Below, piece after piece: positions 1-6,524 of a stretch of 64,000 bases of DNA. Made by a program: the position numbers and the translations under genes. The stretch is from Bradyrhizobium glycinis (GTDB lineage Bacteria; Pseudomonadota; Alphaproteobacteria; Rhizobiales; Xanthobacteraceae), in NCBI RefSeq assembly GCF_016031655.1, contig NZ_JACCHQ010000001.1, forward strand, positions 744,001-808,000, written 5' to 3'. The notes under the pieces were generated by a model. It was not told the origin of the DNA and did no database searches. It saw only the letters and a list, made by a program, of their open reading frames with translations. The first letter of the stretch is position 1. Each line of letters begins with the position of its first letter.

Positions 1-1
1 G

Positions 2-67
2 TTCTTCTTCGAGTTCAAGCGCCTGGCCTATCAGGCGGTCCAGGGGTTGACGAAAGCGCCGGTCTAG
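2..67 (+). CDS. C-terminal end of an unidentified protein (partial)
   Basis: An open frame enters from the left edge and codes for 21 residues, beginning FFFEFKRLAYQ and ending in a TAG stop at 65-67. It would be the tail of a gene transcribed towards rtcB, which runs the opposite way and ends at 112. The fragment is too short to name a family. The only support is that the frame is open to the edge and ends just before the neighbouring convergent gene, so this may not be coding. Confidence 0.3.
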   Translation, partial: FFFEFKRLAYQAVQGLTKAPV

Positions 68-111
68 AAACGAAACGAGCAGGACGCACCCGCCTCCGCT
101 CGTCATTCGCG

Positions 112-1452
112 TCAGTCCTTCCAAGGATCGAACTCGCCTTCGCCGGCCATGGCGACGGCGAACGGCCGCAGCGTGTGCAGCACCCGCACGGTGCCGGCGT
201 GCTGGGCCAGCACGTCCGGCAGGCGGCGATAGGCCATCGGGCTTTCGTCGAGGTCGGCGCCGATCAAGGCGACGCCGCGCTCGTTCAGCCAGCGATCCAT
301 CTCGTCGCGCGAGAAGCGTCGCTTGGCCTCACGTCGTCCGAACAGGCGGCCGGCGCCATGCACGGTCGAGTAGAGCGAAGCCCTGGCTTCCGGACTGTCG
401 ACGCCTTCGAGAATCACGGCATCGTCGCCCATCGAGCCGCCGACGAATCCCTTCTGGCCGGGAAACGCCGGCGTCGCGCCCTTGCGCACCACCCACAAAT
501 CCTTGCCGTCGTGGGTCTCACGCCAGGCGTAATTGTGGTGGTTGTGCACGGTCTCGGTCACGCTGCCGCCGATGATCTGGCGGACGCGCTCCACCACCCA
601 CTCGCGGCCCGCATAGGCATAGCGCCCGGCGAGCTGCATCGCCGCGATGTAGCGGCGGCCGAGCTCGCTGTCCTCGTCGACCACGGCGGGCGGGACGTTC
701 ATGCCGTCCTTGCCGCCGGCGGCCTTGAGGTACCGCGTCGCGGAGGTGTGTCCGAGGCCGCGGCTGCCGAAGTGGACGCCGATCCAGACAAAGCCTTCCT
801 CGTCGCGCATGAGGTCGACATAGTGATTGCCCGATCCGACCGTGCCGAGCTGCTTCACGGCCTTCTGACGGTAGTCCTCCATGTCGCTTTCGCGCCAGGC
901 GTCGCCGTCGTCGAACAGGTCGTGCTCGGCCCGTTCCGCGTTGGCACGGCCGACGCCGAACGAGATCACCTTGGCGACGTCGCGGATGATCGTGGGTGCG
1001 ATCTCCGCGATGTCCTCGAAGCGCGTGTCGAGCCGAGCCGCCATGTTGCCGCAGCCGATGTCGAAGCCGACCCCGGAGATGCTGATCTGCTTCTCATAGG
1101 CGATGACCCCGCCGACCGGCTGCGCGTAGCCGAGATGGCCGTCGGCGCAGATCACGCCGGAGACGACATTGCCGATTGCCATGCAATTGCGCATCTGTGC
1201 AATCGTCGCATCCTCGTGCGGGCCGAACACCTTCAGCGGCGCATTCTGGAAACGGGCATCCTGCGTCCGGAACGCGGCAATCGAGCTCGCGGTCGCATTG
1301 GCCTCGCGGGCAAGATGCTCCTTGCGCGCTGCGTCCTTGTACAGGCACCAGGCCGGCTGGCCGCGTCCTTCGCCGACGCGCGAGTCGGGATCGATACCGG
1401 CGGCGAGGCAGAGCTCGCGGGCGCGTTCCATGTAGGGATCGGGTCGTCGCAT
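112..1452 (-). CDS. rtcB: RtcB-family RNA ligase
   Basis: The 446-residue product belongs to the RtcB family, GTP- and Mn-dependent ligases that join 2',3'-cyclic phosphate or 3'-phosphate RNA ends to 5'-OH ends. Family motifs occur in order: GVGFDIGCGN near residue 125 (metal-binding Asp and Cys), GSGNHYVDL, GVHFGSRGLGH, the RKGATPAFPGQKGF segment, and VHGAGR, whose His corresponds to the guanylated His of characterised RtcB. The metal motif reads DIGCGN rather than the common DINCG, and HFGSRGLGH replaces HSGSRGLGH, so this is a divergent subfamily. It lies 110 nt downstream of the rsr gene on the same strand. No rtcA or rtcR gene is visible here. The ATG is preceded by AAGGA at a suitable distance. 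Confidence 0.93.
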   Translation of the reverse strand: MRRPDPYMERARELCLAAGIDPDSRVGEGRGQPAWCLYKDAARKEHLAREANATASSIAAFRTQDARFQNAPLKVFGPHEDATIAQMRNCMAIGNVVSGVICADGHLGYAQPVGGVIAYEKQISISGVGFDIGCGNMAARLDTRFEDIAEIAPTIIRDVAKVISFGVGRANAERAEHDLFDDGDAWRESDMEDYRQKAVKQLGTVGSGNHYVDLMRDEEGFVWIGVHFGSRGLGHTSATRYLKAAGGKDGMNVPPAVVDEDSELGRRYIAAMQLAGRYAYAGREWVVERVRQIIGGSVTETVHNHHNYAWRETHDGKDLWVVRKGATPAFPGQKGFVGGSMGDDAVILEGVDSPEARASLYSTVHGAGRLFGRREAKRRFSRDEMDRWLNERGVALIGADLDESPMAYRRLPDVLAQHAGTVRVLHTLRPFAVAMAGEGEFDPWKD

Positions 1453-1519
1453 GGTCGCAGGTCCTTGTCATTCCGCGCGCACCATAACGGGGCGGGCGGA
1501 TCATTTCAGAGATTTCGCT

Positions 1520-1548
1520 GGCCCCGGGCGCATCTCGCGTCCGGGGCC
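1520..1548 (-). other. GC-rich hairpin between rsr and rtcB
   Basis: GGCCCCGG at 1520-1527 pairs perfectly with CCGGGGCC at 1541-1548, and a GCG/CGC pairing extends the stem inside. It sits in the 110-nt gap between the rsr stop and the rtcB start. There is no T-run after it on either strand, so it is not a classical intrinsic terminator. It could be a processing or RNA-stability element that uncouples rtcB expression from rsr. Confidence 0.45.
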
Positions 1549-1562
1549 GTTGTCGTTGCGCA

Positions 1563-2888
1563 TCAGTTCAACGCCGTCTCGGACGCTGCGATCCACGCGA
1601 CCACGGCCTCGGAGAAGCCGTTGACGCGGGTCCAGGCGCCGTGACCGACACCGTGCTGATACGAGGCCACGTTGACCAGGGTGCCGCGCGCCCTCGGCTC
1701 GGGCACCTGGTCGTGGCTCTGCTCGTCGGTGAAGACGATCAGGCGATCGCCCTTGCGGTCGATCTCCGTCACCGCCTTGCCGAGATAGGTTCCGCCATGC
1801 GGCTGCGAGTTGATGATCGCATCTCGAAGCGCGAAGCCGCGGCGGGGCGGAACCTTCACGACCTCATTGGAGAAGGTGAAGATCTCGACCTCGTCGCAGA
1901 TCTCGCGGGCGAGGATGGCAAGGCCACACGCCGCCTCCGCACGGGTCATTTCCGACTGCGCGGAGAGAGGCATGAACATCGAACCGGACACGTCGATCAG
2001 GAGCCGGGTGCGGCCCGGAAGCCGGACATGGTCCTTGATCGACTTGAGCATCGCAGCCTCGAGCTCGGGCTCGAAGTCCGGCGCATAGCGCGCCGCCGTG
2101 ATGAAGCGGTAGGGAAGGATGCGATCCGTCCGCATCGCCTCGATCGCGCCTGCGATGGTCTCGCGCGGGGCCTGCGCATTCTGCATCAGGCGCAGATTGC
2201 GCAGCAGCGCCAGGCCGCCGAGCTTTCGCTCGGCGATCAGCCGCTCGAAGGTCTCGCGCTTGTTCTTGCCGGCCGACAGCGAAACCTCCCAGGTGTCGGG
2301 GGAGGCGAGCTCGCCATCGACGAGCTGCTTCCACACCTTCGCCTGCTCGGCGTCTTTCGGCTTGGCGTGCACCAGGAACAAAACGTCCCTGATCCGCACC
2401 GCGCCGTCGCGGTCCCACTTGGCGAGCTGATAGGCGTCGAACTTGGTCAGCGCGCGGGCAAGGCCCTTCTTGACCTGCGCCGAGACCGGCTGACGCTTGC
2501 GCTGCTGCATCGGCCCCAGCGCATCCGCCCAGTAGATCGCAAGCAGCTCCGTCATCTCGTCGGGGCGCTGGATCACCTGAGCGAGCGTGTCCGCGACGAG
2601 AGCGCGGTGCTTCTCGTTCCGCGCCATCTCGCGGATGACGAGCAGCGGTGCGTGCCGCAGCTTCATCACCTCGCGGGCCTCGATCGCAAGCTGCGCGACG
2701 CGCGCAGGCGCGACCTTGGGCACGAGGGCCTTGATGCGGTCGGCGATCGCAACGCCGTCCTCATAGAACTGGTCCTCCCAGAGAAGGCAGTTCATCAGCG
2801 CGCGCTTCAGCTCCATCTCGGGCGTGAAGCGCACGGCGCGTGCGCCCTCCCGCGTGAAGGCGCGAGCGATCTTGTTGAGCCTGACCAT
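1563..2888 (-). CDS. rsr: Ro60/Rsr orthologue (TROVE and vWA domains)
   Basis: The 441-residue protein has the two-domain layout of Ro60. An alpha-helical TROVE repeat region covers roughly residues 1-270. A C-terminal von Willebrand A domain carries a MIDAS: DVSGSM (DxSxS), the Thr of HGGTYLG and the Asp of FTDEQS. Ro proteins form a ring that binds misfolded RNAs and Y RNAs and, in bacteria, can deliver RNA to exonucleases. The ATG at 2888 is chosen because AGAGGAGG precedes it and because the upstream open frame runs through the RNA units. Four Y RNA-like units lie immediately upstream and rtcB lies downstream, the arrangement expected of an Rsr/Y RNA/RtcB operon. Confidence 0.92.
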   Translation of the reverse strand: MVRLNKIARAFTREGARAVRFTPEMELKRALMNCLLWEDQFYEDGVAIADRIKALVPKVAPARVAQLAIEAREVMKLRHAPLLVIREMARNEKHRALVADTLAQVIQRPDEMTELLAIYWADALGPMQQRKRQPVSAQVKKGLARALTKFDAYQLAKWDRDGAVRIRDVLFLVHAKPKDAEQAKVWKQLVDGELASPDTWEVSLSAGKNKRETFERLIAERKLGGLALLRNLRLMQNAQAPRETIAGAIEAMRTDRILPYRFITAARYAPDFEPELEAAMLKSIKDHVRLPGRTRLLIDVSGSMFMPLSAQSEMTRAEAACGLAILAREICDEVEIFTFSNEVVKVPPRRGFALRDAIINSQPHGGTYLGKAVTEIDRKGDRLIVFTDEQSHDQVPEPRARGTLVNVASYQHGVGHGAWTRVNGFSEAVVAWIAASETALN

Positions 2889-2926
2889 GACGGCCTCCTC
2901 TTGGGTTGATGGGGAAATGAAAGGGT

Positions 2927-3034
2927 GCCGGGGAACAAGCGAGGCTGTTCGTGCTCTACCCACTGAGCTACGGACTTGCGTCCGGGAGGGTTCGAACCTC
3001 CGACGCCGAAGTAGCAGCACTCTTCACCACCGGC
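2927..3034 (-). ncRNA. Y RNA-like unit 4 (circularly permuted tRNA mimic)
   Basis: This unit of about 108 nt is closed by GCCGG/CCGGC (3030-3034 with 2927-2931). Conserved strand A (GGTGGTGAAGA...CTACTTC, 3008-3031) faces conserved strand B (GAACAGCCTCGC...TTCCCC, 2930-2950). Between them, 5' to 3', come a T arm with stem GGAGG/CCTCC and loop TTCGAAC (2985-3001), a 5-bp acceptor-like stem CGGAC/GTCCG capped by a GCAA tetraloop (2971-2984), TA, and a D arm GCTC-AGTGGGTA-GAGC (2953-2968). The tRNA halves are in reversed order and no anticodon arm is present, so this is a permuted mimic, as described for bacterial YrlA RNAs. It ends 38 nt before the rsr start codon. Confidence 0.85.
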
Positions 3035-3048
3035 GGTGGCTAAGGGGA

Positions 3049-3209
3049 CACGATCCGGGAACAGGCGATTGCTGTGACCCGACGAGCCGAAGCTCGCCGG
3101 AAAGCGCTCTATCCTCTGAGCTACCGGTGCATGGGACACCGGGCGGGATTCGAACCCGCGACCTCTCGCGTTGCAGGCGAAGTAACAGAAATCTTCACCA
3201 CGGATCGTG
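3049..3209 (-). ncRNA. Y RNA-like unit 3 (circularly permuted tRNA mimic)
   Basis: The 161-nt unit is closed by a perfect 8-bp stem, CACGATCC/GGATCGTG (3202-3209 with 3049-3056). Strand A lies at 3179-3201 and strand B around 3057-3076. The tRNA-like module contains T arm GCGGG-TTCGAAT-CCCGC (3143-3159), a 7-bp acceptor-like stem CCGGTGT/GCACCGG closed by the loop CCCAT (3124-3142), TA, and D arm GCTC-AGAGGATA-GAGC (3106-3121). An added hairpin with a TTCG tetraloop (about 3080-3100) follows the D arm and explains the greater length. The T loop, the TA linker and the D-loop GG match tRNA consensus, and the stems are fully paired, as expected for a selected fold. Confidence 0.86.
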
Positions 3210-3216
3210 ATGGGGT

Positions 3217-3324
3217 TGGCGGGGAACGAGCGATGCTGTTGCTGCCCTTGCGGGCGACCGGCCCTTGCTCTTGCAGGAGTCGAACCTGCGCGGTCCGAAG
3301 TAACAGGCATCTTCACCACCGCCA
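3217..3324 (-). ncRNA. Y RNA-like unit 2 (T arm kept, D arm lost)
   Basis: The 108-nt unit is closed by TGGCGG/CCGCCA (3319-3324 with 3217-3222). Strand A (3297-3320) and strand B (3221-3240) form a helix in which GATGCCTGTT pairs with AACAGCATC and leaves a single bulged C. The T arm GCAGG-TTCGACT-CCTGC (3273-3289) is canonical. The D-arm position is instead occupied by a short GCCC-GCAA-GGGC hairpin with a GNRA loop (3244-3255). No acceptor-like stem equivalent to units 3 and 4 is obvious. It may be a diverged Y RNA with the Ro-binding helix intact and the tRNA module partly lost. Confidence 0.75.
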
Positions 3325-3347
3325 GGCCGATGCTTTCGCATCGGCCT
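3324..3347 (-). other. Perfect hairpin between RNA units 1 and 2
   Basis: On the minus strand AGGCCGATGC-GAAA-GCATCGGCCT forms a 10-bp stem with a GAAA tetraloop. It abuts unit 2 and separates it from unit 1. No T-run follows, so it is unlikely to terminate transcription. An endonuclease processing hairpin or a 3'-end stabiliser for unit 1 is a reasonable guess. Confidence 0.5.
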
Positions 3348-3356
3348 TTGATGGAT

Positions 3357-3539
3357 ACGCTGGGGAACGGGCGATGTCGGCGTCAGTGACGACAACACAG
3401 GATGTTTCCTTGCGGACAGATCCTGCGCCGGGCCGCGTGCGAACCTTTTCCGAGGCCGCATCCCGGTGCGTGTGTCAAAGGCGGGAGGCTATCCCCGCTT
3501 GGCCGTGGAGGAAGTATCCGGCATCTTCACCACCAGCGT
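3357..3539 (-). ncRNA. Y RNA-like unit 1 (long, degenerate tRNA module)
   Basis: The unit is closed by a perfect 7-bp stem, ACGCTGG/CCAGCGT (3533-3539 with 3357-3363). It contains strand A (GGTGGTGAAGATG...ATACTTC, 3511-3534) and strand B (GACATCGCCCGTTCCCC, from 3362). At about 183 nt it is the longest of the four. A GGTTCGCAC segment resembles a T loop but its stem is not cleanly paired, and no D arm is recognisable. The helix shared with the other units is the main evidence. The interior fold cannot be settled by eye. Confidence 0.65.
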
Positions 3540-3781
3540 CGGTTGAGCCGCGACCACTCGCGGCAAACCGAGCTACAAAAAATTCGATCGCGGCGCTGTC
3601 GACGCGCCGCACATTGCGAACCCACTGGGCTCGCTCTGCCATCGGTGTCCGGCTCATCGCCTCGTTCCCTCCGGCAGGCCCCGCGCACTTGGGCACGCGC
3701 CTTCTCAGCGCGAGCCCCGGGATCCGGGTCTCCCGTTCCGGCCATTGCCGGGTTGTTCGGTTGGGCCGCGCGGCGGGCAAC

Positions 3782-3815
3782 AAAAAACCCTCCGGAGCGG
3801 CAGGCTCGGGAGGGT
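3782..3815 (-). terminator. Intrinsic terminator upstream of the Y RNA array
   Basis: On the minus strand ACCCTCC (3809-3815) pairs with GGAGGGT (3787-3793), an inner GAG/CTC pairing extends the stem, and TTTTT follows at 3782-3786. This is a textbook Rho-independent terminator. It ends transcripts starting from the promoter at 3988-4016 before they reach the Y RNA units about 240 bp further on. Confidence 0.8.
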
Positions 3816-3981
3816 CCGTGAGAAGCGGATTGTCGATCTTGCGGTCAGGCAAGATCGCTCCCATGAGCCAGGCATGCGCAATCGAATAGCTTGGAGCTAT
3901 TCGGCGTGCAGACAATTCTTTCGTAGCGGTACGACATCGCTCGGTTCATGGTGTCTGTCGCAAACGGAAGTGCTTGCGAGG
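3782..3981 (-). ncRNA. Candidate small RNA of about 200 nt
   Basis: A strong sigma-70-like promoter on the minus strand predicts a start near 3981, and an intrinsic terminator ends the unit at 3782. Two perfect hairpins lie inside: CGAATAGCT-CCA-AGCTATTCG (9 bp, about 3884-3904) and GATCTTGC-CTGACC-GCAAGATC (8 bp, about 3835-3856). No convincing reading frame is present; the first ATG gives only about 22 codons. I could not match it to 6S, 4.5S, tmRNA or RNase P RNA from memory. It could be an independent sRNA or an attenuated leader of the rsr-rtcB operon. Confidence 0.55.
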
Positions 3982-3987
3982 GCGCGG

Positions 3988-4016
3988 GACATACGCCCGC
4001 AACTTGCGGATGTCAA
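3988..4016 (-). promoter_or_regulatory. Sigma-70-type promoter for the candidate sRNA
   Basis: On the minus strand TTGACA (4011-4016) is separated by exactly 17 nt from TATGTC (3988-3993). The -35 box is a perfect consensus and the -10 keeps TAT at its start. It overlaps the region upstream of the divergent DUF429 gene. Confidence 0.6.
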
Positions 4017-4051
4017 GCGAGACGCGCGCGGAAACTGAAATTGACGGACGC

Positions 4052-4723
4052 ATGACTTGCCAAAACTATCTGGGGCTCGACGGATTTCGCTTCGGCTGGG
4101 TCGCAGCGTGGATCGATGAGCGCGGCGATCACGGCTTCGATTATTCGCCTAGCCTGTCGCGTCTGCTCGCAATGCCGCACGCCCGCGCGATGATCGACAT
4201 GCCGATCGGACTGAACGCGAGCGGCTATCGCGCCTGCGATCTGCGGGCGCGCGAACTGATCGGTCCAGCCGTGTTTCTCGGCGCCCGCCGCAACCTCTGG
4301 ACATTCCAGGACATGGCGGCGGCCAATCGCCATTACTGGAAGCACGAAGGCAAGGGCAGGGGCGTGTCGGCGCAACTGTGGAATATCAGGGACAAGATGA
4401 GGGAGGTTGATGAGGTCATGACGCCGGCGCGGCAGGCGACGATCGGCGAAGCGCATCCGGAATTGATCTTCTGGGATCTGGCGGGGCGCGTGCGGCTCGA
4501 ACCGAAGACCTCGCCGCGTGGCCGCGAGCAGCGTATCGCGCTTTTGAGAGGCCGCGGCTTCACTGAGGTCGAGAGATGGCTCACGCTGCGCCGCGGCACC
4601 GGGATTGGTCGCGACGATCTCATCGACGCCTGTGCCTGCGCCCTCGCAGCGCGCGACAGCACGCAATCCGTTGGTGACGGCAGGACCGATCCGCGCGGAC
4701 TACGGATGGAGATCAACTTCTGA
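4052..4723 (+). CDS. DUF429 domain protein
   Basis: The 223-residue product begins with a short strand carrying LGLDGFRFGWVAA, then IDMPIGL, SPRGREQ and a C-terminal DDLIDACACALAAR. This acidic-residue pattern is typical of the DUF429 family, which has an RNase H-like fold and is sometimes described as a predicted nuclease; the reaction is not established. The ATG at 4052 places the conserved LGLDG motif near the N terminus. An in-frame ATG at 4010 is the alternative, and neither has a strong ribosome-binding site. It is divergent from the Y RNA/rsr/rtcB unit. Confidence 0.75.
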   Translation: MTCQNYLGLDGFRFGWVAAWIDERGDHGFDYSPSLSRLLAMPHARAMIDMPIGLNASGYRACDLRARELIGPAVFLGARRNLWTFQDMAAANRHYWKHEGKGRGVSAQLWNIRDKMREVDEVMTPARQATIGEAHPELIFWDLAGRVRLEPKTSPRGREQRIALLRGRGFTEVERWLTLRRGTGIGRDDLIDACACALAARDSTQSVGDGRTDPRGLRMEINF

Positions 4724-4729
4724 AGGCGA

Positions 4730-4942
4730 TCAGCCCTGCCGCTCGCCCTTGCCTTCCAGGTGGCAGCGACTATCGCGGCTTGCAGTCGAGCGGACGTCTT
4801 CGTCGTCCAGTCTTGTTGCTCTCGCTTCGTACTCGTCGGCCATTGCCCGCAACCGCTGCGCGGCTTTGCTGTGCGTGAGATCGTTCGCCACGCGGCGACA
4901 GCGTTCAGCGTGGTCGAGCAGGGCGCGTTTCTCGATGTTCAT
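4730..4942 (-). CDS. Small helical hypothetical protein
   Basis: The 70-residue product is dominated by one charged amphipathic helix (HAERCRRVANDL...AAQRLRAMADEYEARATRLD). This type of short protein is common in Bradyrhizobium and has no known function. It converges on the DUF429 gene with a 6-nt gap. The helical composition and compact spacing make it a likely real gene. Confidence 0.6.
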   Translation of the reverse strand: MNIEKRALLDHAERCRRVANDLTHSKAAQRLRAMADEYEARATRLDDEDVRSTASRDSRCHLEGKGERQG

Positions 4943-5105
4943 CGATCGACAACGCGCGAGGGGGCCATTGGTCCCTGTGAGAGCCGCAGGAACAGGGATG
5001 TCTTCGCAGCGAAATCAGGAAAAAATAGCAATATTTGGTTGCCGCCGAGGAACGTGGCGCTTGAGCCGACGTTCTACGGCAGAGGCTGTCGAGGGACACA
5101 ATACC

Positions 5106-5252
5106 ATGTACGACGAGTGCCAATTGGCGACCGCGATGCTCGCGATTGCCTTTACGGCCCTGCTGTTGATCACGGGTCAACGGTTCATCGAGTCTCGGCT
5201 GCAGCACGAAGCAATGCCCCCGATCGTGGCGATGGCGACGCTGCCGCCTTAA
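5106..5252 (+). CDS. Small single-pass membrane protein
   Basis: A 48-codon frame starts at ATG 5106 after a GAGGG element and encodes MYDECQLATAMLAIAFTALLLI followed by a polar tail. The hydrophobic stretch at residues 8-23 fits one membrane helix. Function is unknown. It sits alone between a minus-strand small gene and the GST gene. The support is the start context and a clean hydrophobic profile only. Confidence 0.4.
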   Translation: MYDECQLATAMLAIAFTALLLITGQRFIESRLQHEAMPPIVAMATLPP

Positions 5253-5330
5253 GCACAGCCGGAAGTGACTTGCGCGGTGCGGCATCTTGCCTAGATTGAG
5301 CACGCCTCAGTCCATGCACCCAAGGTCCCG

Positions 5331-6035
5331 ATGTCCGATCTGTCCGTCTTCCGCATCACCAGGCGTTGGCCCGCCAAGCATCCCGAACTGCTCCAGCTCT
5401 ATTCGTTGCCGACGCCGAATGGCGTCAAGGTCTCGATCATGCTGGAGGAGATCGGGCTGCCGTACGAGGTTCACCTCGTTGATTTCGGCAAGGATGATCA
5501 GAAGACGCCGGAATTCCTCTCGCTCAATCCGAACGGCAAGATCCCGGCGATCCTCGATCCGAACGGCCCCGGAGGCAGGCCGCTGCCCCTGTTCGAGTCC
5601 GGGGCGATCCTGCAATATCTCGCGGAGAAAACGCGCAAGCTGCTGCCGCAGGATGCCGCGCGGCGCTATCAGACGCTGCAGTGGCTGCACTTCCAGATGG
5701 GCGGCGTCGGGCCGATGTTCGGCCAGGTCGGCTTCTTCCACAAATTCGCCGGCAAGGACTACGAGGACAAGCGGCCCCGAGACCGCTACGTGGCCGAAGC
5801 CAAGCGCCTGCTCGGCGTGATGGATGCGCATCTCGCCGGCCGGCAATGGTTCATGGATGACGACTACACCATCGCCGACATCTCCATGCTCGGCTGGGTG
5901 CGCAATCTCATCGGCTTTTATGGCGCCGGCGATGTCGTCGAGTTCAGTCAGTTCAGCGCGGTCGGCGCCTGGCTCGAGCGCGGGCTTGCGCGTCCGGCGG
6001 TGCAGCGTGGATTGAACATTCCGCAGCGGCCATGA
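5331..6035 (+). CDS. Glutathione S-transferase family protein (YfcG/YghU-like)
   Basis: The 234-residue protein has an N-terminal thioredoxin-fold GST domain (LYSLPTPNGVKVSIMLEEIGLPYEV, then LNPNGKIPAILD and ESGAILQYLAEK, which bind glutathione) and a C-terminal helical domain ending with DYTIADISMLGWVRN. The TPNGxKV signature and length fit the Nu-class disulfide-bond oxidoreductase type (E. coli YfcG and YghU). Its likely role is glutathione-dependent disulfide or peroxide reduction in the cytoplasm. It converges on the csaA-like gene with a 12-nt gap. Confidence 0.85.
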   Translation: MSDLSVFRITRRWPAKHPELLQLYSLPTPNGVKVSIMLEEIGLPYEVHLVDFGKDDQKTPEFLSLNPNGKIPAILDPNGPGGRPLPLFESGAILQYLAEKTRKLLPQDAARRYQTLQWLHFQMGGVGPMFGQVGFFHKFAGKDYEDKRPRDRYVAEAKRLLGVMDAHLAGRQWFMDDDYTIADISMLGWVRNLIGFYGAGDVVEFSQFSAVGAWLERGLARPAVQRGLNIPQRP

Positions 6036-6047
6036 CACGGCCTGAGG

Positions 6048-6419
6048 CTAGAACAGCCGTCCGCCGTTCGGCACCGGCTTGCTCGGCTGCACCAGCACGA
6101 CCTTGCCGTTCGCATCGGGGAAGCCGAGCGTCAGCACCTCGGAGACGACGGGGCCGATCTGGCGCGGCGGGAAATTGACGACGGCCGCGACCTGTTGGCC
6201 CACGAGGCTTTCGAGCGGGTGGTTTTCGGTGATCTGGGCCGAGCTCTTGCGCACGCCGATGGCGGGGCCGAAATCGATCCACAGCCGCCAGGCCGGTTTG
6301 CGCGCTTCCGGAAACGGTTTGGCGTCGACGATGGTGCCGACACGGACGTCGACCGCGAGGAAAGCGTCGAAGTCGATGGTTGGTGCGGCGGCCGCCGCGG
6401 GATCGTGGGTAACGTGCAT
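6048..6419 (-). CDS. csaA: CsaA-like tRNA-binding domain protein
   Basis: The 123-residue product is a stand-alone OB-fold tRNA-binding domain: FLAVDVRVGTIVDAKPFPEARKPAWRLWIDFG near the start, then SSAQITENHP and QVAAVVNFPPRQIGPVVSEVLTLG, and the terminal VPNGGRLF. This matches CsaA, described as an export-related chaperone and structurally a tRNA-binding dimer. The ATG at 6419 is chosen because it immediately precedes the domain. The gene is divergent from the ArsC-like gene and their upstream regions overlap. Confidence 0.85.
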   Translation of the reverse strand: MHVTHDPAAAAAPTIDFDAFLAVDVRVGTIVDAKPFPEARKPAWRLWIDFGPAIGVRKSSAQITENHPLESLVGQQVAAVVNFPPRQIGPVVSEVLTLGFPDANGKVVLVQPSKPVPNGGRLF

Positions 6420-6524
6420 GGGATGTCCGTTCGGAGGGTTGGCGCGTGTCGCAACATTGTCGCGCGAGGCGGAGTTTCGTACAACGCCACGCATATCACC
6501 GATACGCCATGCACGAGGACCGTC

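Noticed and set aside
175..1644. 489-codon plus-strand open frame
   Set aside because: It is antisense to rtcB, which has clear family motifs.
2950..3160. Canonical tRNA genes on the minus strand
   Set aside because: T arms and D arms match tRNA consensus, but the T arm comes before the D arm, the acceptor stem is closed by a short loop, and no anticodon arm is present. They are permuted mimics.
2927..3539. CRISPR array
   Set aside because: Repeated motifs are spaced irregularly (108-183 nt), each unit has two different motifs that pair with each other, and interiors resemble tRNA arms rather than spacers.
3475..3915. 146-codon minus-strand open frame over the terminator
   Set aside because: It translates through an intrinsic terminator and into RNA unit 1, and the composition is not protein-like.
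3782..3981. 6S RNA
   Set aside because: The 5' and 3' ends of this transcript are not complementary, so the long closed hairpin with a central bubble cannot form.
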